From JADFGZ01 sp965222345 (GTDB lineage: Bacteria; Acidobacteriota; Terriglobia; 2-12-FULL-54-10), in contig CBDCTS010000004.1 of NCBI GenBank assembly GCA_965222345.1, positions 372,001 through 436,000 on the forward strand: a stretch of 64,000 bases of DNA, given 5' to 3'. Below, piece by piece: positions 28,713 through 37,499 of this stretch. How positions within the stretch are numbered: the stretch's first letter is position 1; each line of letters begins with the position of its first letter. Under the pieces are notes generated by a model. The model was not told where the DNA came from, searched no databases, and saw only the letters and a list, made by a program, of their open reading frames with translations. The translations under genes were made by a program, and so were the position numbers.

Positions 28713-28994
28713 TCAGAAAAAACTCAGTTCCGTCCCTACCAGATCGCCGCCCAGCACCTTCTCCGATTCCCGCCGGACAGCCTCAAAGACGGCCTCCAGA
28801 TTCTGCTGATCGCTGGAGATTGAAACCACTCCCACGACCGCCCGCTGCCAAAGGTCTTGATGACCAATCTCCGCTACAGCTACGTTGAACCGGGCCCGCA
28901 GGCGGTCCTTGATCTTCCGCACCACAACCCTTTTTTCTTTCAGGGAGTGTGCGTAGGGCAGATGAATTTCCAGGGTGAGAACCGCGACTGGCAT
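28713..28994 (-). CDS. DUF503 family protein (YlxP-like)
   Basis: Small conserved protein of 93 aa. Family pattern: VLTLEIHLPYAHSLKEKR, IKDRLRARFNVAVAEIGHQDLWQ, and VSISSD. YlxP homologues are found next to infB and rbfA in many bacteria and have been linked to ribosome biogenesis; here too it lies between them (86 bases after infB). Its precise role is not settled. Confidence 0.9.
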   Translation of the reverse strand: MPVAVLTLEIHLPYAHSLKEKRVVVRKIKDRLRARFNVAVAEIGHQDLWQRAVVGVVSISSDQQNLEAVFEAVRRESEKVLGGDLVGTELSFF

Positions 28995-29080
28995 CTTCTT
29001 GGAAGGCTCGCGCTCGTGCGGAAATTCCGGCTAGATTCCGGGCCGCGGAAGCTCGCTAGCTCAGCCGCGCCGGCCCCGTC

Positions 29081-31651
29081 CTAAGCCAGGACCTCGACAG
29101 CCACCTTTTCAACCGTGAAGGCTTCAATGACATCGCCTAATTTGACATCGTTGAAGTTTGCCAGCATGATGCCGCATTCATAGCCGTTCCTCACCTCGGA
29201 CACGTCTTCTTTGAAACGCCGCAGCGAGGCGATACGTCCTTCATGGATGACTACATTGTCCCGCAACAATCGAATGGAAGCATCCCGGGTCAGACGGCCT
29301 TCCGACACCTGGGACCCCGCGACCACTCCTATTTTGGCGACGCGAAAAGTCTGGCGAACCTCGGCTTTCCCCATAGCAATTTCCCGGTGGGTCGGCTCCA
29401 GCAAGCCCAGCATGGCTTTCTTCATTTCGTCGGTCACGTGGTAGATGACGGTATGGAGACGGATATCCACTTTTTCCTGCTGCGCCAGCTCGGTAGCTTT
29501 CCTTTCCGGCCGCACGTTGAAACCGACAACAATGGAATTGGAGGCAGACGCCAGCAATACGTCGGAAATGTTAATGGCCCCCACGCCTGCGTGAATCACT
29601 TTGATCTTGACCTGCTCTCCCCCGAGCTTGGCCAAAGATTCCGACAAAACCTCCACCGATCCTTGCACATCGGCCTTCAATATCAGAGGAAGCTCCTTCG
29701 TCGCTCCCGTTCTTAAGTGGTCGTGCAAGTGCTCCAGCGTCAGGCGGGACGACTTGGCGAGGTTGATCTCCCTCAGTTTCCCTTCTCGGTAGAGCGCCGT
29801 TTGCTTGGCTTTGGCGGCATCAGAAACCACCTGGAAATGTTCGCCCGCCTGTGGCAGCGACTGCAGGCCGAGCACTTCCACGGGAGTGGAAGGAGGGGCC
29901 TTCTTCACGGGGCTGCCCAAATCGTCCAGCATTGCGCGGACTTTTCCGAAGACAGCGCCTACCAGGAAAGAATCTCCCACCCGCAGGGTGCCGTTCTGGA
30001 CCAGGACGCTGGAGACCGGGCCGCGGCCCTTGTCCAGCTTCGCCTCCAAAACGGTCCCTTGAGCAGGACGCTCCGGGTTCGCTTTGAGGTCCTGCAGATC
30101 GGCAACCAGCAAGATCATTTCCAGCAACAAGGGGATGTTTTTTCTCTCCTTGGCGGAGACTTCGACCATGACGGTATCGCCGCCCCAATCCTCGGAAACC
30201 AGGTCTTGCTCAGAGAGCTGTTTTTTGACGCGCTCGGTCATGGCGCCCGGCTTGTCCACTTTATTAATCGCAACCAGGATCGGCACTTTAGCTGCGCGGG
30301 CATGGTTGATGGCCTCCAGCGTCTGCGGCATCACCCCGTCATCGGCTGCCACCACCAGCACCACAATGTCGGTAATCTTCGATCCGCGAGCGCGCATGCG
30401 GGTAAAGGCTTCGTGTCCTGGCGTGTCCACAAAAACGATTGGCCGCCCGTTGGATGAGATTGCATAGGCACCAATGTGCTGCGTGATTCCCCCGGCTTCC
30501 CGAGCGGTTACATTCGTTTCCCGAATTACATCCAGCAAGGAAGTCTTCCCGTGATCCACATGCCCCATGACGGTGACCACGGGCGCGCGTGTCTGCAGAT
30601 TGCCGGGAGATTCCTCTACCTCCACCTGCTGCATGGCCTCTTCTTCAAAACTGATGATGGTGGTTCCGGCCCCGAAGCTCTTTGCCACCTGCTCGGCCAT
30701 ACTCGGATCCAGCGTCTGGTTGATGGTGGCGAAAACACCCATATCCAGCAATCGGCGGATCAGATCGCGAACCTTCAGCCCCAGTTTTTCCGACAAGTCC
30801 TTTACCGTAATGCCTTCGGTAATCGTAATATTGCGGTCGATTAGAATCGGAGGCGGCGGTTTAGGAGGCGTAACCACGCGCAGACCACGATCGCGGCCCT
30901 GAGCCGGGCGGCGTCCCCGATCTCCTCGAGCCGGCGTACCATAGGGGCGGCCTCTGACCGGATGCATGCCACGCCGGCCCGGCTCGCCTTGCGCGGGAGC
31001 CCTTCCCGGCAGAGGGGTAGCGGAGGGTCGGGAGGGTCGTCCGGACGGGTGAATCGGACGCCTGGTATAGATAGGCTGGCCCGGCTTGGCAGGCCCCAGC
31101 GGGGCAGCCCGTTTCCCCGACACCCTGCCAGCGGCAGCCGGCCTTTCCGCAGTCCCGGGCGGCACGATGCTTGTCGGCCTTGCAGGGCTGGGCGCCTTGG
31201 GCTCTAAAATGGGACGCCCTGGAGGCGGCTGGACCGGTTTGGGCGCGCCTTGAGAACGGAGGGGAGGCCGCAAAGGGCGCCGGCGTGTTGGCGTAGCTGC
31301 CGGCGTGACCAGTTTCCGCAGCGGTAGGGCGGGCCGCGCCTCACTGGGGATTTCCCGAGAGTGTACTGATTTGGCTGGTTCCGCCGCAACGGGCGTGACC
31401 GCTTCGGGAGCCGCTGGGACAGGAGCCTTGAAAGTCGCAGCCGCCTCCGGTTCAGCAGGAGATGCTTTCTTCGCTTCCTCCTCTTTCTCTTTCTGCCGAA
31501 AGTGGACCCTTACTTTTTCGGCTAATTCGTCATCAATCGAACTGGAGTGCGACTTTTTCTCCTTGATTCCGGCTTCGGCCAGGTAGTCGATGATCACTTT
31601 CGCTTTCACTTCCAGATTCCTGGCCAATTCGTTAATGCGCATCTTCACCAT
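29081..31651 (-). CDS. infB: Translation initiation factor IF-2
   Basis: GTPase that brings initiator tRNA to the 30S subunit. The 856-aa product has the IF2 N-terminal helix bundle (INELARNLEVKAKVIIDYL), a Pro/Arg/Ala-rich linker (about 55-280), then the G domain with GHVDHGKTSLLD, DTPGHEAF and NKVDKPGA (about residues 360-480), and domains II, III and IV (WRT-type end VRNGYECGI). A second ATG three codons downstream is possible. It follows nusA by 57 bases. Confidence 0.97.
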   Translation of the reverse strand: MVKMRINELARNLEVKAKVIIDYLAEAGIKEKKSHSSSIDDELAEKVRVHFRQKEKEEEAKKASPAEPEAAATFKAPVPAAPEAVTPVAAEPAKSVHSREIPSEARPALPLRKLVTPAATPTRRRPLRPPLRSQGAPKPVQPPPGRPILEPKAPSPARPTSIVPPGTAERPAAAGRVSGKRAAPLGPAKPGQPIYTRRPIHPSGRPSRPSATPLPGRAPAQGEPGRRGMHPVRGRPYGTPARGDRGRRPAQGRDRGLRVVTPPKPPPPILIDRNITITEGITVKDLSEKLGLKVRDLIRRLLDMGVFATINQTLDPSMAEQVAKSFGAGTTIISFEEEAMQQVEVEESPGNLQTRAPVVTVMGHVDHGKTSLLDVIRETNVTAREAGGITQHIGAYAISSNGRPIVFVDTPGHEAFTRMRARGSKITDIVVLVVAADDGVMPQTLEAINHARAAKVPILVAINKVDKPGAMTERVKKQLSEQDLVSEDWGGDTVMVEVSAKERKNIPLLLEMILLVADLQDLKANPERPAQGTVLEAKLDKGRGPVSSVLVQNGTLRVGDSFLVGAVFGKVRAMLDDLGSPVKKAPPSTPVEVLGLQSLPQAGEHFQVVSDAAKAKQTALYREGKLREINLAKSSRLTLEHLHDHLRTGATKELPLILKADVQGSVEVLSESLAKLGGEQVKIKVIHAGVGAINISDVLLASASNSIVVGFNVRPERKATELAQQEKVDIRLHTVIYHVTDEMKKAMLGLLEPTHREIAMGKAEVRQTFRVAKIGVVAGSQVSEGRLTRDASIRLLRDNVVIHEGRIASLRRFKEDVSEVRNGYECGIMLANFNDVKLGDVIEAFTVEKVAVEVLA

Positions 31652-31708
31652 ACTGACGCCTTGCTCTCTGCTGTCCCCTGGGGGCTTTTAAACTTTATTC
31701 ATTCATCT

Positions 31709-33235
31709 TCATTTATTATCTTCCGCTTCCCCGTCACCCTCGCCCGCAGGCAGCCGTGCTTGATCCTGTTCCGGGCCGGAATCGGGTGTCCCGAGCGCAG
31801 TCTCAACGCCGCCATCGACCGGATTCTCTTCCCCGGATTCGTCCCCTGCGAGAGCAGCTGCTGCTTCAACCGCCGGAAGCGGCTCCCGGTCCTGTTCGGA
31901 AATGGCTGGAGGAACCGATGCGTCGGGCTCGGGCAATACCACTGCTTCCGCTTCGGCAGTCTCTGCGGCTTCCTCAAACTGCGAGTAATAATTATTCACC
32001 GCCAAGCGGATTTTTTCTACCATTTTTGGGCCGATTCCCGGAATTTCCTGCAATTGTTCCGGCGTCATTTCGCCCAATTGCTCCACGGTAGTCACGTCAT
32101 GTTCCATTAGTTTTTCGGCGGTCTTCGCTCCAATGCCCGCAATCTCTGAAACTGCGGTCCCGTCGGCCACCAATTGCGCCATCTGCGATTCCACTTCCTG
32201 CCGCTTCTCTTCCTCACTCTTGATATCGATCTTCCAGCCGAGCAGCTTGGCCGCCAGACGAACGTTCTGCCCCTTTTTCCCGATGGCGAGCGAGAGCTGT
32301 GTGTCGTCCACGACCACTTCCAGGTGCTTCTCGGTAGAGTCGATTACCGATACGCGGTTGATCTTGGCCGGGCTGAGGGCGTTGGCCGCGAAGATCACCG
32401 GATCTTCGTTGTACTCGATGATGTCGATCTTTTCTCCCCTCAACTCGCGGATAATCGACTGGACCCGCATCCCCTTCATTCCCACGCAGGCGCCGACACA
32501 GTCCACGTCCCGGTCCTTGGACAGAACGGCAATCTTGGATCGCTCTCCCGCCTCGCGGGCCGTTGAGCGAATTACAACCGTGCCGTCGTAGATTTCCGGA
32601 ACCTCCGTCTCAAACAGGCGTGCGACCAGATTCGGATTGGCGCGAGAAACGATGACTTGGGGTCCTTTGGCGGATTTTTCCACCTGGATGAGCACCACAC
32701 GGGTGCGATCCCCTACCTGAAATATCTCCAGTTTGGATTGCTCGCGACGGGGCAGCCGACCTTCGGTTTTTCCCAACTCCACAATGAGGTCCGGCCCCTC
32801 GGTTCGCCGGATAACACAATTCACTACTTCGCCAATCCGGCCGCTATACTCGTTGTAGACGTTCTCCCGCTCGGCCTCTCTCACCTTCTGAAAGATGATC
32901 TGCTTGGCTGTCTGTGCGGCAATCCGTCCCAGGACATGGGTCGGTTTGGGAATCCTGACCTCGGCGTCGAGCACAGCCTCCGGGTCCAGCTCCAGCGCAT
33001 CCTCCAGGCTGATCTCCAGGTTCGGATTGAGGATCTCGCCCACCACCTTCTTCAGAGTGTACACCTCTACTTGACCGGTCTCCCGGTTCAACTCGGAACG
33101 CAGGTCTTCGCCCTCCTTAAAATACTTCCGGGCCGCAACTAAGATGGCATCTTCCACCGCGCTGATGATGATCTGCGGCTCGATGCCTTTCTCCCGACTC
33201 AGTTGGTCGATTGTTTGAAACAACAAGCTGGACAT
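31709..33235 (-). CDS. nusA: Transcription termination/antitermination factor NusA
   Basis: Binds RNA polymerase and nascent RNA and controls pausing, termination and antitermination. In the 508 aa: N-terminal polymerase-binding domain (1-125), S1 domain (about 130-200), two KH domains (about 205-345, with GACVGMKGMRVQ and AIGKKGQNVRLAAKLLGW), then a helix-hairpin-helix part (AEIAGIGAKTAEKL and LQEIPGIGPKMVEKI) and an acidic, low-complexity tail of about 90 residues. The tail resembles the acidic repeats that some NusA proteins carry. It starts 8 bases after rimP. The operon leader contains a terminator-like hairpin that NusA itself could act on. Confidence 0.96.
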   Translation of the reverse strand: MSSLLFQTIDQLSREKGIEPQIIISAVEDAILVAARKYFKEGEDLRSELNRETGQVEVYTLKKVVGEILNPNLEISLEDALELDPEAVLDAEVRIPKPTHVLGRIAAQTAKQIIFQKVREAERENVYNEYSGRIGEVVNCVIRRTEGPDLIVELGKTEGRLPRREQSKLEIFQVGDRTRVVLIQVEKSAKGPQVIVSRANPNLVARLFETEVPEIYDGTVVIRSTAREAGERSKIAVLSKDRDVDCVGACVGMKGMRVQSIIRELRGEKIDIIEYNEDPVIFAANALSPAKINRVSVIDSTEKHLEVVVDDTQLSLAIGKKGQNVRLAAKLLGWKIDIKSEEEKRQEVESQMAQLVADGTAVSEIAGIGAKTAEKLMEHDVTTVEQLGEMTPEQLQEIPGIGPKMVEKIRLAVNNYYSQFEEAAETAEAEAVVLPEPDASVPPAISEQDREPLPAVEAAAALAGDESGEENPVDGGVETALGTPDSGPEQDQARLPAGEGDGEAEDNK

Positions 33236-33243
33236 CTTATTAA

Positions 33244-33744
33244 TTACCTCGAATCCATTTCGTTCCCGCTGTTTGCGCCCGGCCTGCCAGAAAACTCCGC
33301 AATTAAGTTCACCTTCTCAATCTCGCCGTACTCAAAATCCATCACCTGGCCGTCCCCAATATCCATCCTGACGGTTTCTTGCTCCATCCCCAGCAGCAGG
33401 CCCCGAAAGCGCTTCCTCCCTTGACGGGCAACTTTGAGAACCAGATTGATTCGCCTGCCGGCAAAACGTTCGAAATCCGCCGGCTTGACCAGCTTGCGGT
33501 CCAGACCCGGCGATGAGACCTCCAGCGTATAGCGGTTCTCGATCAGGTCCTCTACGTCGAGCAAGGCTCCGACCTGCTCGCTGATCACCTGGCAGTCTTT
33601 GAGCGTGATGCCTCCCGGCCTGTCCAGAAAAATGCGCAAAATTGCGCTAGGCCCGCGCCCGTGCAGCTCCACGTCCACCAACTCCATCCCCTCCGAAGTG
33701 GCCACACGGTCAACTAACTCCCGGATGCGTTCGAGCGAACTCAT
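33244..33744 (-). CDS. rimP: Ribosome maturation factor RimP
   Basis: Needed for 30S assembly. The 166-aa product has the RimP motifs GMELVDVELHGRG, LRIFLDRPGGITLKDC and LEVSSPGLDRKL, plus a C-terminal SH3-like domain. ATG 33744 is chosen because GGGAGAG stands directly before it and the protein then has normal length; an upstream in-frame ATG would run through the promoter and hairpin. First gene of the nusA-infB operon. Confidence 0.95.
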   Translation of the reverse strand: MSSLERIRELVDRVATSEGMELVDVELHGRGPSAILRIFLDRPGGITLKDCQVISEQVGALLDVEDLIENRYTLEVSSPGLDRKLVKPADFERFAGRRINLVLKVARQGRKRFRGLLLGMEQETVRMDIGDGQVMDFEYGEIEKVNLIAEFSGRPGANSGNEMDSR

Positions 33745-33755
33745 TCTCTCCCAAC

Positions 33756-33778
33756 AAAAAAGTGGGCTTCCGCCCACT
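33756..33778 (-). terminator. Terminator-type hairpin in the rimP-nusA-infB leader
   Basis: On the minus strand AGTGGGC-GGAA-GCCCACT is followed at once by six Ts (33761-33756), then by the rimP ribosome-binding site. It is a 7-bp stem with a GNRA-type tetraloop and U-tract, the form of an intrinsic terminator, but it lies between the operon promoter and its first gene. That suggests attenuation, perhaps by NusA itself. Confidence 0.65.
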
Positions 33779-33805
33779 CTTCCACTCGCCAGCTTCGCCT
33801 TTTCT

Positions 33806-33834
33806 AATATACCCTTATTGTTACGGCATGACAA
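33806..33834 (-). promoter_or_regulatory. Sigma-70 promoter of the rimP-nusA-infB operon
   Basis: TTGTCA (33834-33829), 17-base spacer, TATATT (33811-33806). Transcription would start near 33799 and give a leader of about 55 nt that contains the terminator-like hairpin. Confidence 0.7.
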
Positions 33835-33944
33835 GAGGGACCGGCCGGGCAAAGCAAACTGCCGGCGGAGCACACCCTTAACGTTTCCCGTGATACCATG
33901 GAAGTTCGTATTGCGACTCTTGCGGCGCTATAGCTTCCTTGAAG

Positions 33945-34598
33945 ATGAATCCAAACAGCAGTCTGCGCCCGGCCTATTGCATCGACTCGGATGCTAAACC
34001 CATTGTCCGCAAGGCTTCCGAGTTGACGGCCTCCATCCGAAACGCACGGGATAAGGTCCTGCGCATTTTCGCTTTTGTGCGCGACGAGATTCCCTATAAC
34101 TTCGCCCCGGACGTGCACAACCGGAGCCATTTCAAGGCCTCGCACACGCTGGAGATGGGAAATGGTTTCTGCATGCAGAAGGCGGCCCTGTTCGCAGCAT
34201 TGTGCCGAGCCAGTGGAATTCCTGCCCGCATCGGTTTTCAGGACATTAGAGACTACATGATTGTGGGAGATTTTCTGCACCTGATGGGAACCAATGAATT
34301 GTCGCATCACGGAATGAACGCGGTTTTCCTAAACGGGCGCTGGGTCATGGCGGATTGCACGCTGGACAGCGGCTTGGTGAACCGCAAGCGGTACCGGCTG
34401 GTGGAGTTTGACGGCAGCCGTCATGCCTTGCTGCCGAAAACCTCCCATACGGGGAAGCCTCACTTTGACATCCTGAAACAATATCGTTTTTACAATGACA
34501 CGCCGCTGTTCGCGTCGAACTCCATGCTCAAGTGGATAAAGGAAGTCCCTCAGAAGGAGTGGCACCGGCTGGTGCATCGGAAAGACGGGTCCATGTAG
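33945..34598 (+). CDS. Transglutaminase-like cysteine protease-fold protein
   Basis: A 217-aa cytoplasmic protein without signal peptide. It has the transglutaminase-like core: C76 in GNGFCMQKAALFAALCRASG, His in ELSHHGMNAVFLNG and Asp in RWVMADCTLD, which would form a Cys-His-Asp triad. Such proteins include peptidases and cyclases; the exact activity cannot be told. The gene is divergent from the rimP operon and shares its upstream region. ATG 33945 is preferred over TTG 33939; the ribosome-binding site is weak. Confidence 0.8.
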   Translation: MNPNSSLRPAYCIDSDAKPIVRKASELTASIRNARDKVLRIFAFVRDEIPYNFAPDVHNRSHFKASHTLEMGNGFCMQKAALFAALCRASGIPARIGFQDIRDYMIVGDFLHLMGTNELSHHGMNAVFLNGRWVMADCTLDSGLVNRKRYRLVEFDGSRHALLPKTSHTGKPHFDILKQYRFYNDTPLFASNSMLKWIKEVPQKEWHRLVHRKDGSM

Positions 34599-34904
34599 GA
34601 CACGCCCCATCCGAGCCGTGATCTCAAGCGAGCGATTCCGAACGCCGTTCATTCCCAACATCCGTTCACCCTTTTGATCTACGGATAGCTCAGCAACCCG
34701 GAAATACCCTTGTGCAAGTATAACTCTCCGGTGGGGACTTCCACGTAATCTACTTGGCTGAGATATAAATATTGCGAAACGAAGCCAGCAAGTCGTTTGT
34801 TTTCAATACAAGTTGCTACGCAGAAGGAGATTTAGCTAGGTTTTACCGACTCCCATAGGCCGAAAGGGGACGGCGAATAGCAAGGACAGGTTTGCGTGTC
34901 GGGT
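34599..34904. other. Intergenic region with a vestige of an aldehyde dehydrogenase 3' end
   Basis: About 306 bases without a gene. The segment 34664-34697 resembles, on the minus strand, the last codons of the adjacent aldehyde dehydrogenase (LLSYP-stop-IK here against LLSYTQIK there), with about six mismatches in 34 bases. It looks like the tail of a second, deleted copy. Nothing else is recognised. Confidence 0.45.
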
Positions 34905-36395
34905 TCACAACAGGTTCACGTTCACGCTCTTGATCTGCGTATAGCTCAGCAGGTCCGCCAGACATTCTTCGCGGCCCAGCCCACTCTGCTTGTAGCCGCC
35001 GAAGGGAACTCCGGCGAAGTGCCTGCTGCTGTCGTTGATCCACACGAAGCCCGCATCCACTTCCGAAGCCATCCGATATGCCGTCGCAAAATCGCGGGTC
35101 CAGATGCTAGCCGTCAGCCCGTACATCACGCTGTTGACCATCTCCAGCAGTTCTTCTTTGTCCTGCCAGGTAAGAACAGACTGTACGGGGCCGAAGATTT
35201 CCTCTTGTGCCAAGCGCATGCGGTAGTCCACCTGGTCGAAGAGGGTCGGCTCGACAAAGTATCCCCGCTGGAGCGCCGGATCAGAGGGCTTGCCACCCCC
35301 AGCCACCAAGCGAGCGCCTTCCTTCTTGCCGAGTTCGATGTAGGAGACCACCTTGTCGAACTGTTGCTGCGAGACCAGACAACCCATCTGGGTCTTTTCC
35401 TCGTGCGGCAACCCCATGCGGACGGCCTTTACCTTCTCCACCAACCGGCCCAGGAATTCATCATGCAGGTCGCGGTGCAGAAACAGCCGTGAGGTCGAGC
35501 CGCAGGACTGGCCCTGGGACCAGCAATAATTCATTCCGTTAAAGGCGGCGTTGACGGCCTGCTCCAGATTGGCGTCCGGGAAAACAATCATGGGATTCTT
35601 GCCCCCCAGCTCCAGAGAGATGGCCTTCAAGCCGTCGGCCGCCGCGCGCATGATCTCGCGGCCAACCTCGACCGAACCGGTAAACGCAATGCGCCGCACC
35701 TCCGGGTGCTTTACCAGCGAGGCGCCTGCCCGGGGGCCGTCTCCGGTGACGATGTTGACCACTCCGGGAGGGAAAATCTCCTTCACGTCGCAGGCCATCT
35801 CCAGGGCCGAGAGCGGGGTCTGCTCGGCTGGCTTGAGGACCACGGTATTTCCCGCCATCAGCGGGGCGGCGATCCGCGAGGCCGCAAACATGATGGGGTG
35901 ATTGAAGGGAATGATCCGACCCACTACCCCAAACGGCTCCCGCAGAGTAAAGTGAAAGGTCTGAGAACCGGAAGGAATCGTCTCGCCTTTGATCTCCGGG
36001 CCCAAGCCGGCAAAATAGTCGATCTGGGCGGCGGCGTTGGCAACGTCTCTTCGCATGGCCGTCAGAGGGCTGCCGCAATCGAGGGCATCGAGCGTGGCAT
36101 AGACTTCAGCCCGTGCCCGCAGCCGCTCGGCGAAACGGCGGCAGATACCTCCTCGCTCGACCGCCGTCATCTTCCGCCATTGGGGTAACGCTTTCCGGGC
36201 GGCCTGGACGGCGCGGTCGATGTCGCGCTCGCCGCCTTCGGGAACCTCAGCCAGCTTCTCACCGGTGGCCGGATTCAGGGTGGGGAAGGTCTGCCCGGAA
36301 TCAGCCCCGGTCAGCTCGCCTCCAACCAGACAGCAGTAGTTTTCCCGCAAAACCGGCGAGCGGGTTTTTATATCGGACTCCACAGCGCGGCTCAT
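34905..36395 (-). CDS. Aldehyde dehydrogenase (betaine-aldehyde dehydrogenase-like)
   Basis: NAD(P)-dependent oxidation of an aldehyde to its acid. The 496-aa protein has all ALDH motifs: FNHPIMFAASRIAAPLMAGN (cofactor pocket), FTGSVEVGREI, the general-base Glu in SLELGGKNPMIV, the nucleophilic Cys in WSQGQSCGSTSRLF and the C-terminal FGGYKQSGLGREE. The closest subgroup seems to be betaine/4-aminobutyraldehyde-type enzymes, but the substrate is not proven. ATG 36395 has GAGGGGG six bases before it. Divergent from the uracil-DNA glycosylase gene. Confidence 0.9.
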   Translation of the reverse strand: MSRAVESDIKTRSPVLRENYCCLVGGELTGADSGQTFPTLNPATGEKLAEVPEGGERDIDRAVQAARKALPQWRKMTAVERGGICRRFAERLRARAEVYATLDALDCGSPLTAMRRDVANAAAQIDYFAGLGPEIKGETIPSGSQTFHFTLREPFGVVGRIIPFNHPIMFAASRIAAPLMAGNTVVLKPAEQTPLSALEMACDVKEIFPPGVVNIVTGDGPRAGASLVKHPEVRRIAFTGSVEVGREIMRAAADGLKAISLELGGKNPMIVFPDANLEQAVNAAFNGMNYCWSQGQSCGSTSRLFLHRDLHDEFLGRLVEKVKAVRMGLPHEEKTQMGCLVSQQQFDKVVSYIELGKKEGARLVAGGGKPSDPALQRGYFVEPTLFDQVDYRMRLAQEEIFGPVQSVLTWQDKEELLEMVNSVMYGLTASIWTRDFATAYRMASEVDAGFVWINDSSRHFAGVPFGGYKQSGLGREECLADLLSYTQIKSVNVNLL

Positions 36396-36575
36396 CGATT
36401 GCCCCCTCGTATAGTGCATAGTGTATAGTGCTCAGAATCTCCCGGCATGAAACTGGAAGCCATGAAAAAACTGCCGCCAGCCAGAGAATGATAGCACGGA
36501 GCGGAAAAAGATAAGGACCAGTAGCTCAGCGAAGCGGGAAAGCAAAATCGGGTCATACCGAAGGGACCTGTTGTG

Positions 36576-37196
36576 ATGCGCGACACGATCCGGAAAATTG
36601 AGCGAGAGATACCCTGCTGCACTCGCTGTCCCCGGCTAGCGGAGTATTGCCGCCGCGTTGCGCAGGAAAAACGCCGCGCCTATCGCGACTGGGAATATTG
36701 GGGCCGGCCCGTGCCCGGCTTTGGCGACCCACGGGCGCGCCTGCTGATCCTTGGACTTGCTCCAGCCGCCCACGGAGCCAACCGCACTGGCCGCGTCTTC
36801 ACCGGCGACCGCTCCGGGGACTTCCTGTTCCGCGCATTGCACCGGGCGGGCTTCGCCAATCAGGCGCATTCGGTCACCCGCGACGACGGCCTCCGGCTGC
36901 ATGACACCTTTATTACGGCAACCGTCCGCTGCGCCCCGCCCGCCAACAAGCCGCTGCCTGAGGAGTCGCGCAACTGCCGGGAGTACCTGGAACGCGAGTT
37001 GGCAGTGCTTCACCGAGTGTCGGTCGTAGTGGCGCTGGGGAAAATAGCGTTTGACGCCTACCTTGCCATCCTCAAGGACCGAGGACTCATCACCTCCCGC
37101 AGCCGGTTCCATTTTTCGCACGGGGCGTTCTACCGCTTCCCTGCCCCTCATCCCACTGTGATTGCCTCCTATCACCCCAGCCAGCAGAACACCTAG
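36576..37196 (+). CDS. Uracil-DNA glycosylase, family 5 (UdgB type), with premature amber stop
   Basis: Removes uracil and other deaminated bases from DNA. The 206-aa product has the iron-sulfur Cys pair CCTRCPRL at the N-terminus, motif A GLAPAAHGANRTGRVFTGD and motif B SYHPSQQNT. In this family motif B is followed by xTGxLT and a last helix. Here the codon after NT is TAG (37194-37196), and the same frame continues as TGKLTEQMFQSIFRKAR and so on to TGA at 37263-37265. So a nonsense change has cut off about 22 residues. The catalytic motifs are complete, so the shortened protein could still be active. AAGGGA stands before ATG 36576. Confidence 0.88.
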   Translation: MRDTIRKIEREIPCCTRCPRLAEYCRRVAQEKRRAYRDWEYWGRPVPGFGDPRARLLILGLAPAAHGANRTGRVFTGDRSGDFLFRALHRAGFANQAHSVTRDDGLRLHDTFITATVRCAPPANKPLPEESRNCREYLERELAVLHRVSVVVALGKIAFDAYLAILKDRGLITSRSRFHFSHGAFYRFPAPHPTVIASYHPSQQNT

Positions 37197-37265
37197 ACCG
37201 GAAAGCTCACGGAACAGATGTTTCAATCAATTTTTCGCAAGGCACGGAAATGCCTGCAAAGCTGA
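37197..37265 (+). pseudogene. Orphaned last codons of the uracil-DNA glycosylase gene
   Basis: In frame with the preceding gene and directly after its TAG stop: 22 codons reading TGKLTEQMFQSIFRKARKCL and two more, then TGA. The start of it matches the conserved element that follows the HPSQQN motif in family-5 glycosylases. It would be translated only by amber readthrough. Confidence 0.7.
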
Positions 37266-37348
37266 GTTCTCGTAATTGAAAATTTGGAGAGGTTGCCAAC
37301 GACCTATGTGCGACAGAGGCAACACAGCAGAGGAAAAAGACTGGCCTG

Positions 37349-37483
37349 CTAGAAACCCTCTGTGGCAATGATATCGGCCTCGCTTACGGTCGTGGTGGCA
37401 ACCCAGAGAGCCCCGCCGTGAGACAGCACAGCAGTGGGGACCATCAACAGCAAAAGCAGGACCCTCGGCGTGAAAGCCTTCAT
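37349..37483 (-). CDS. Possible 44-aa exported peptide
   Basis: A short frame of 44 codons directly behind the E1 gene (17 bases after its stop). It has AGGA five bases before the ATG, a positively charged start (MKAFTPR), a run of leucines and a signal-peptidase-like end (AVLSHGG), followed by about 22 residues (LWVATTTVSEADIIATEGF). The layout is that of a signal peptide with a tiny mature part. It could be a real micro-protein, or the stump of a truncated exported protein. No family is recognised. Confidence 0.4.
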   Translation of the reverse strand: MKAFTPRVLLLLLMVPTAVLSHGGALWVATTTVSEADIIATEGF

Positions 37484-37499
37484 CTGATCCTGCTTCTAG

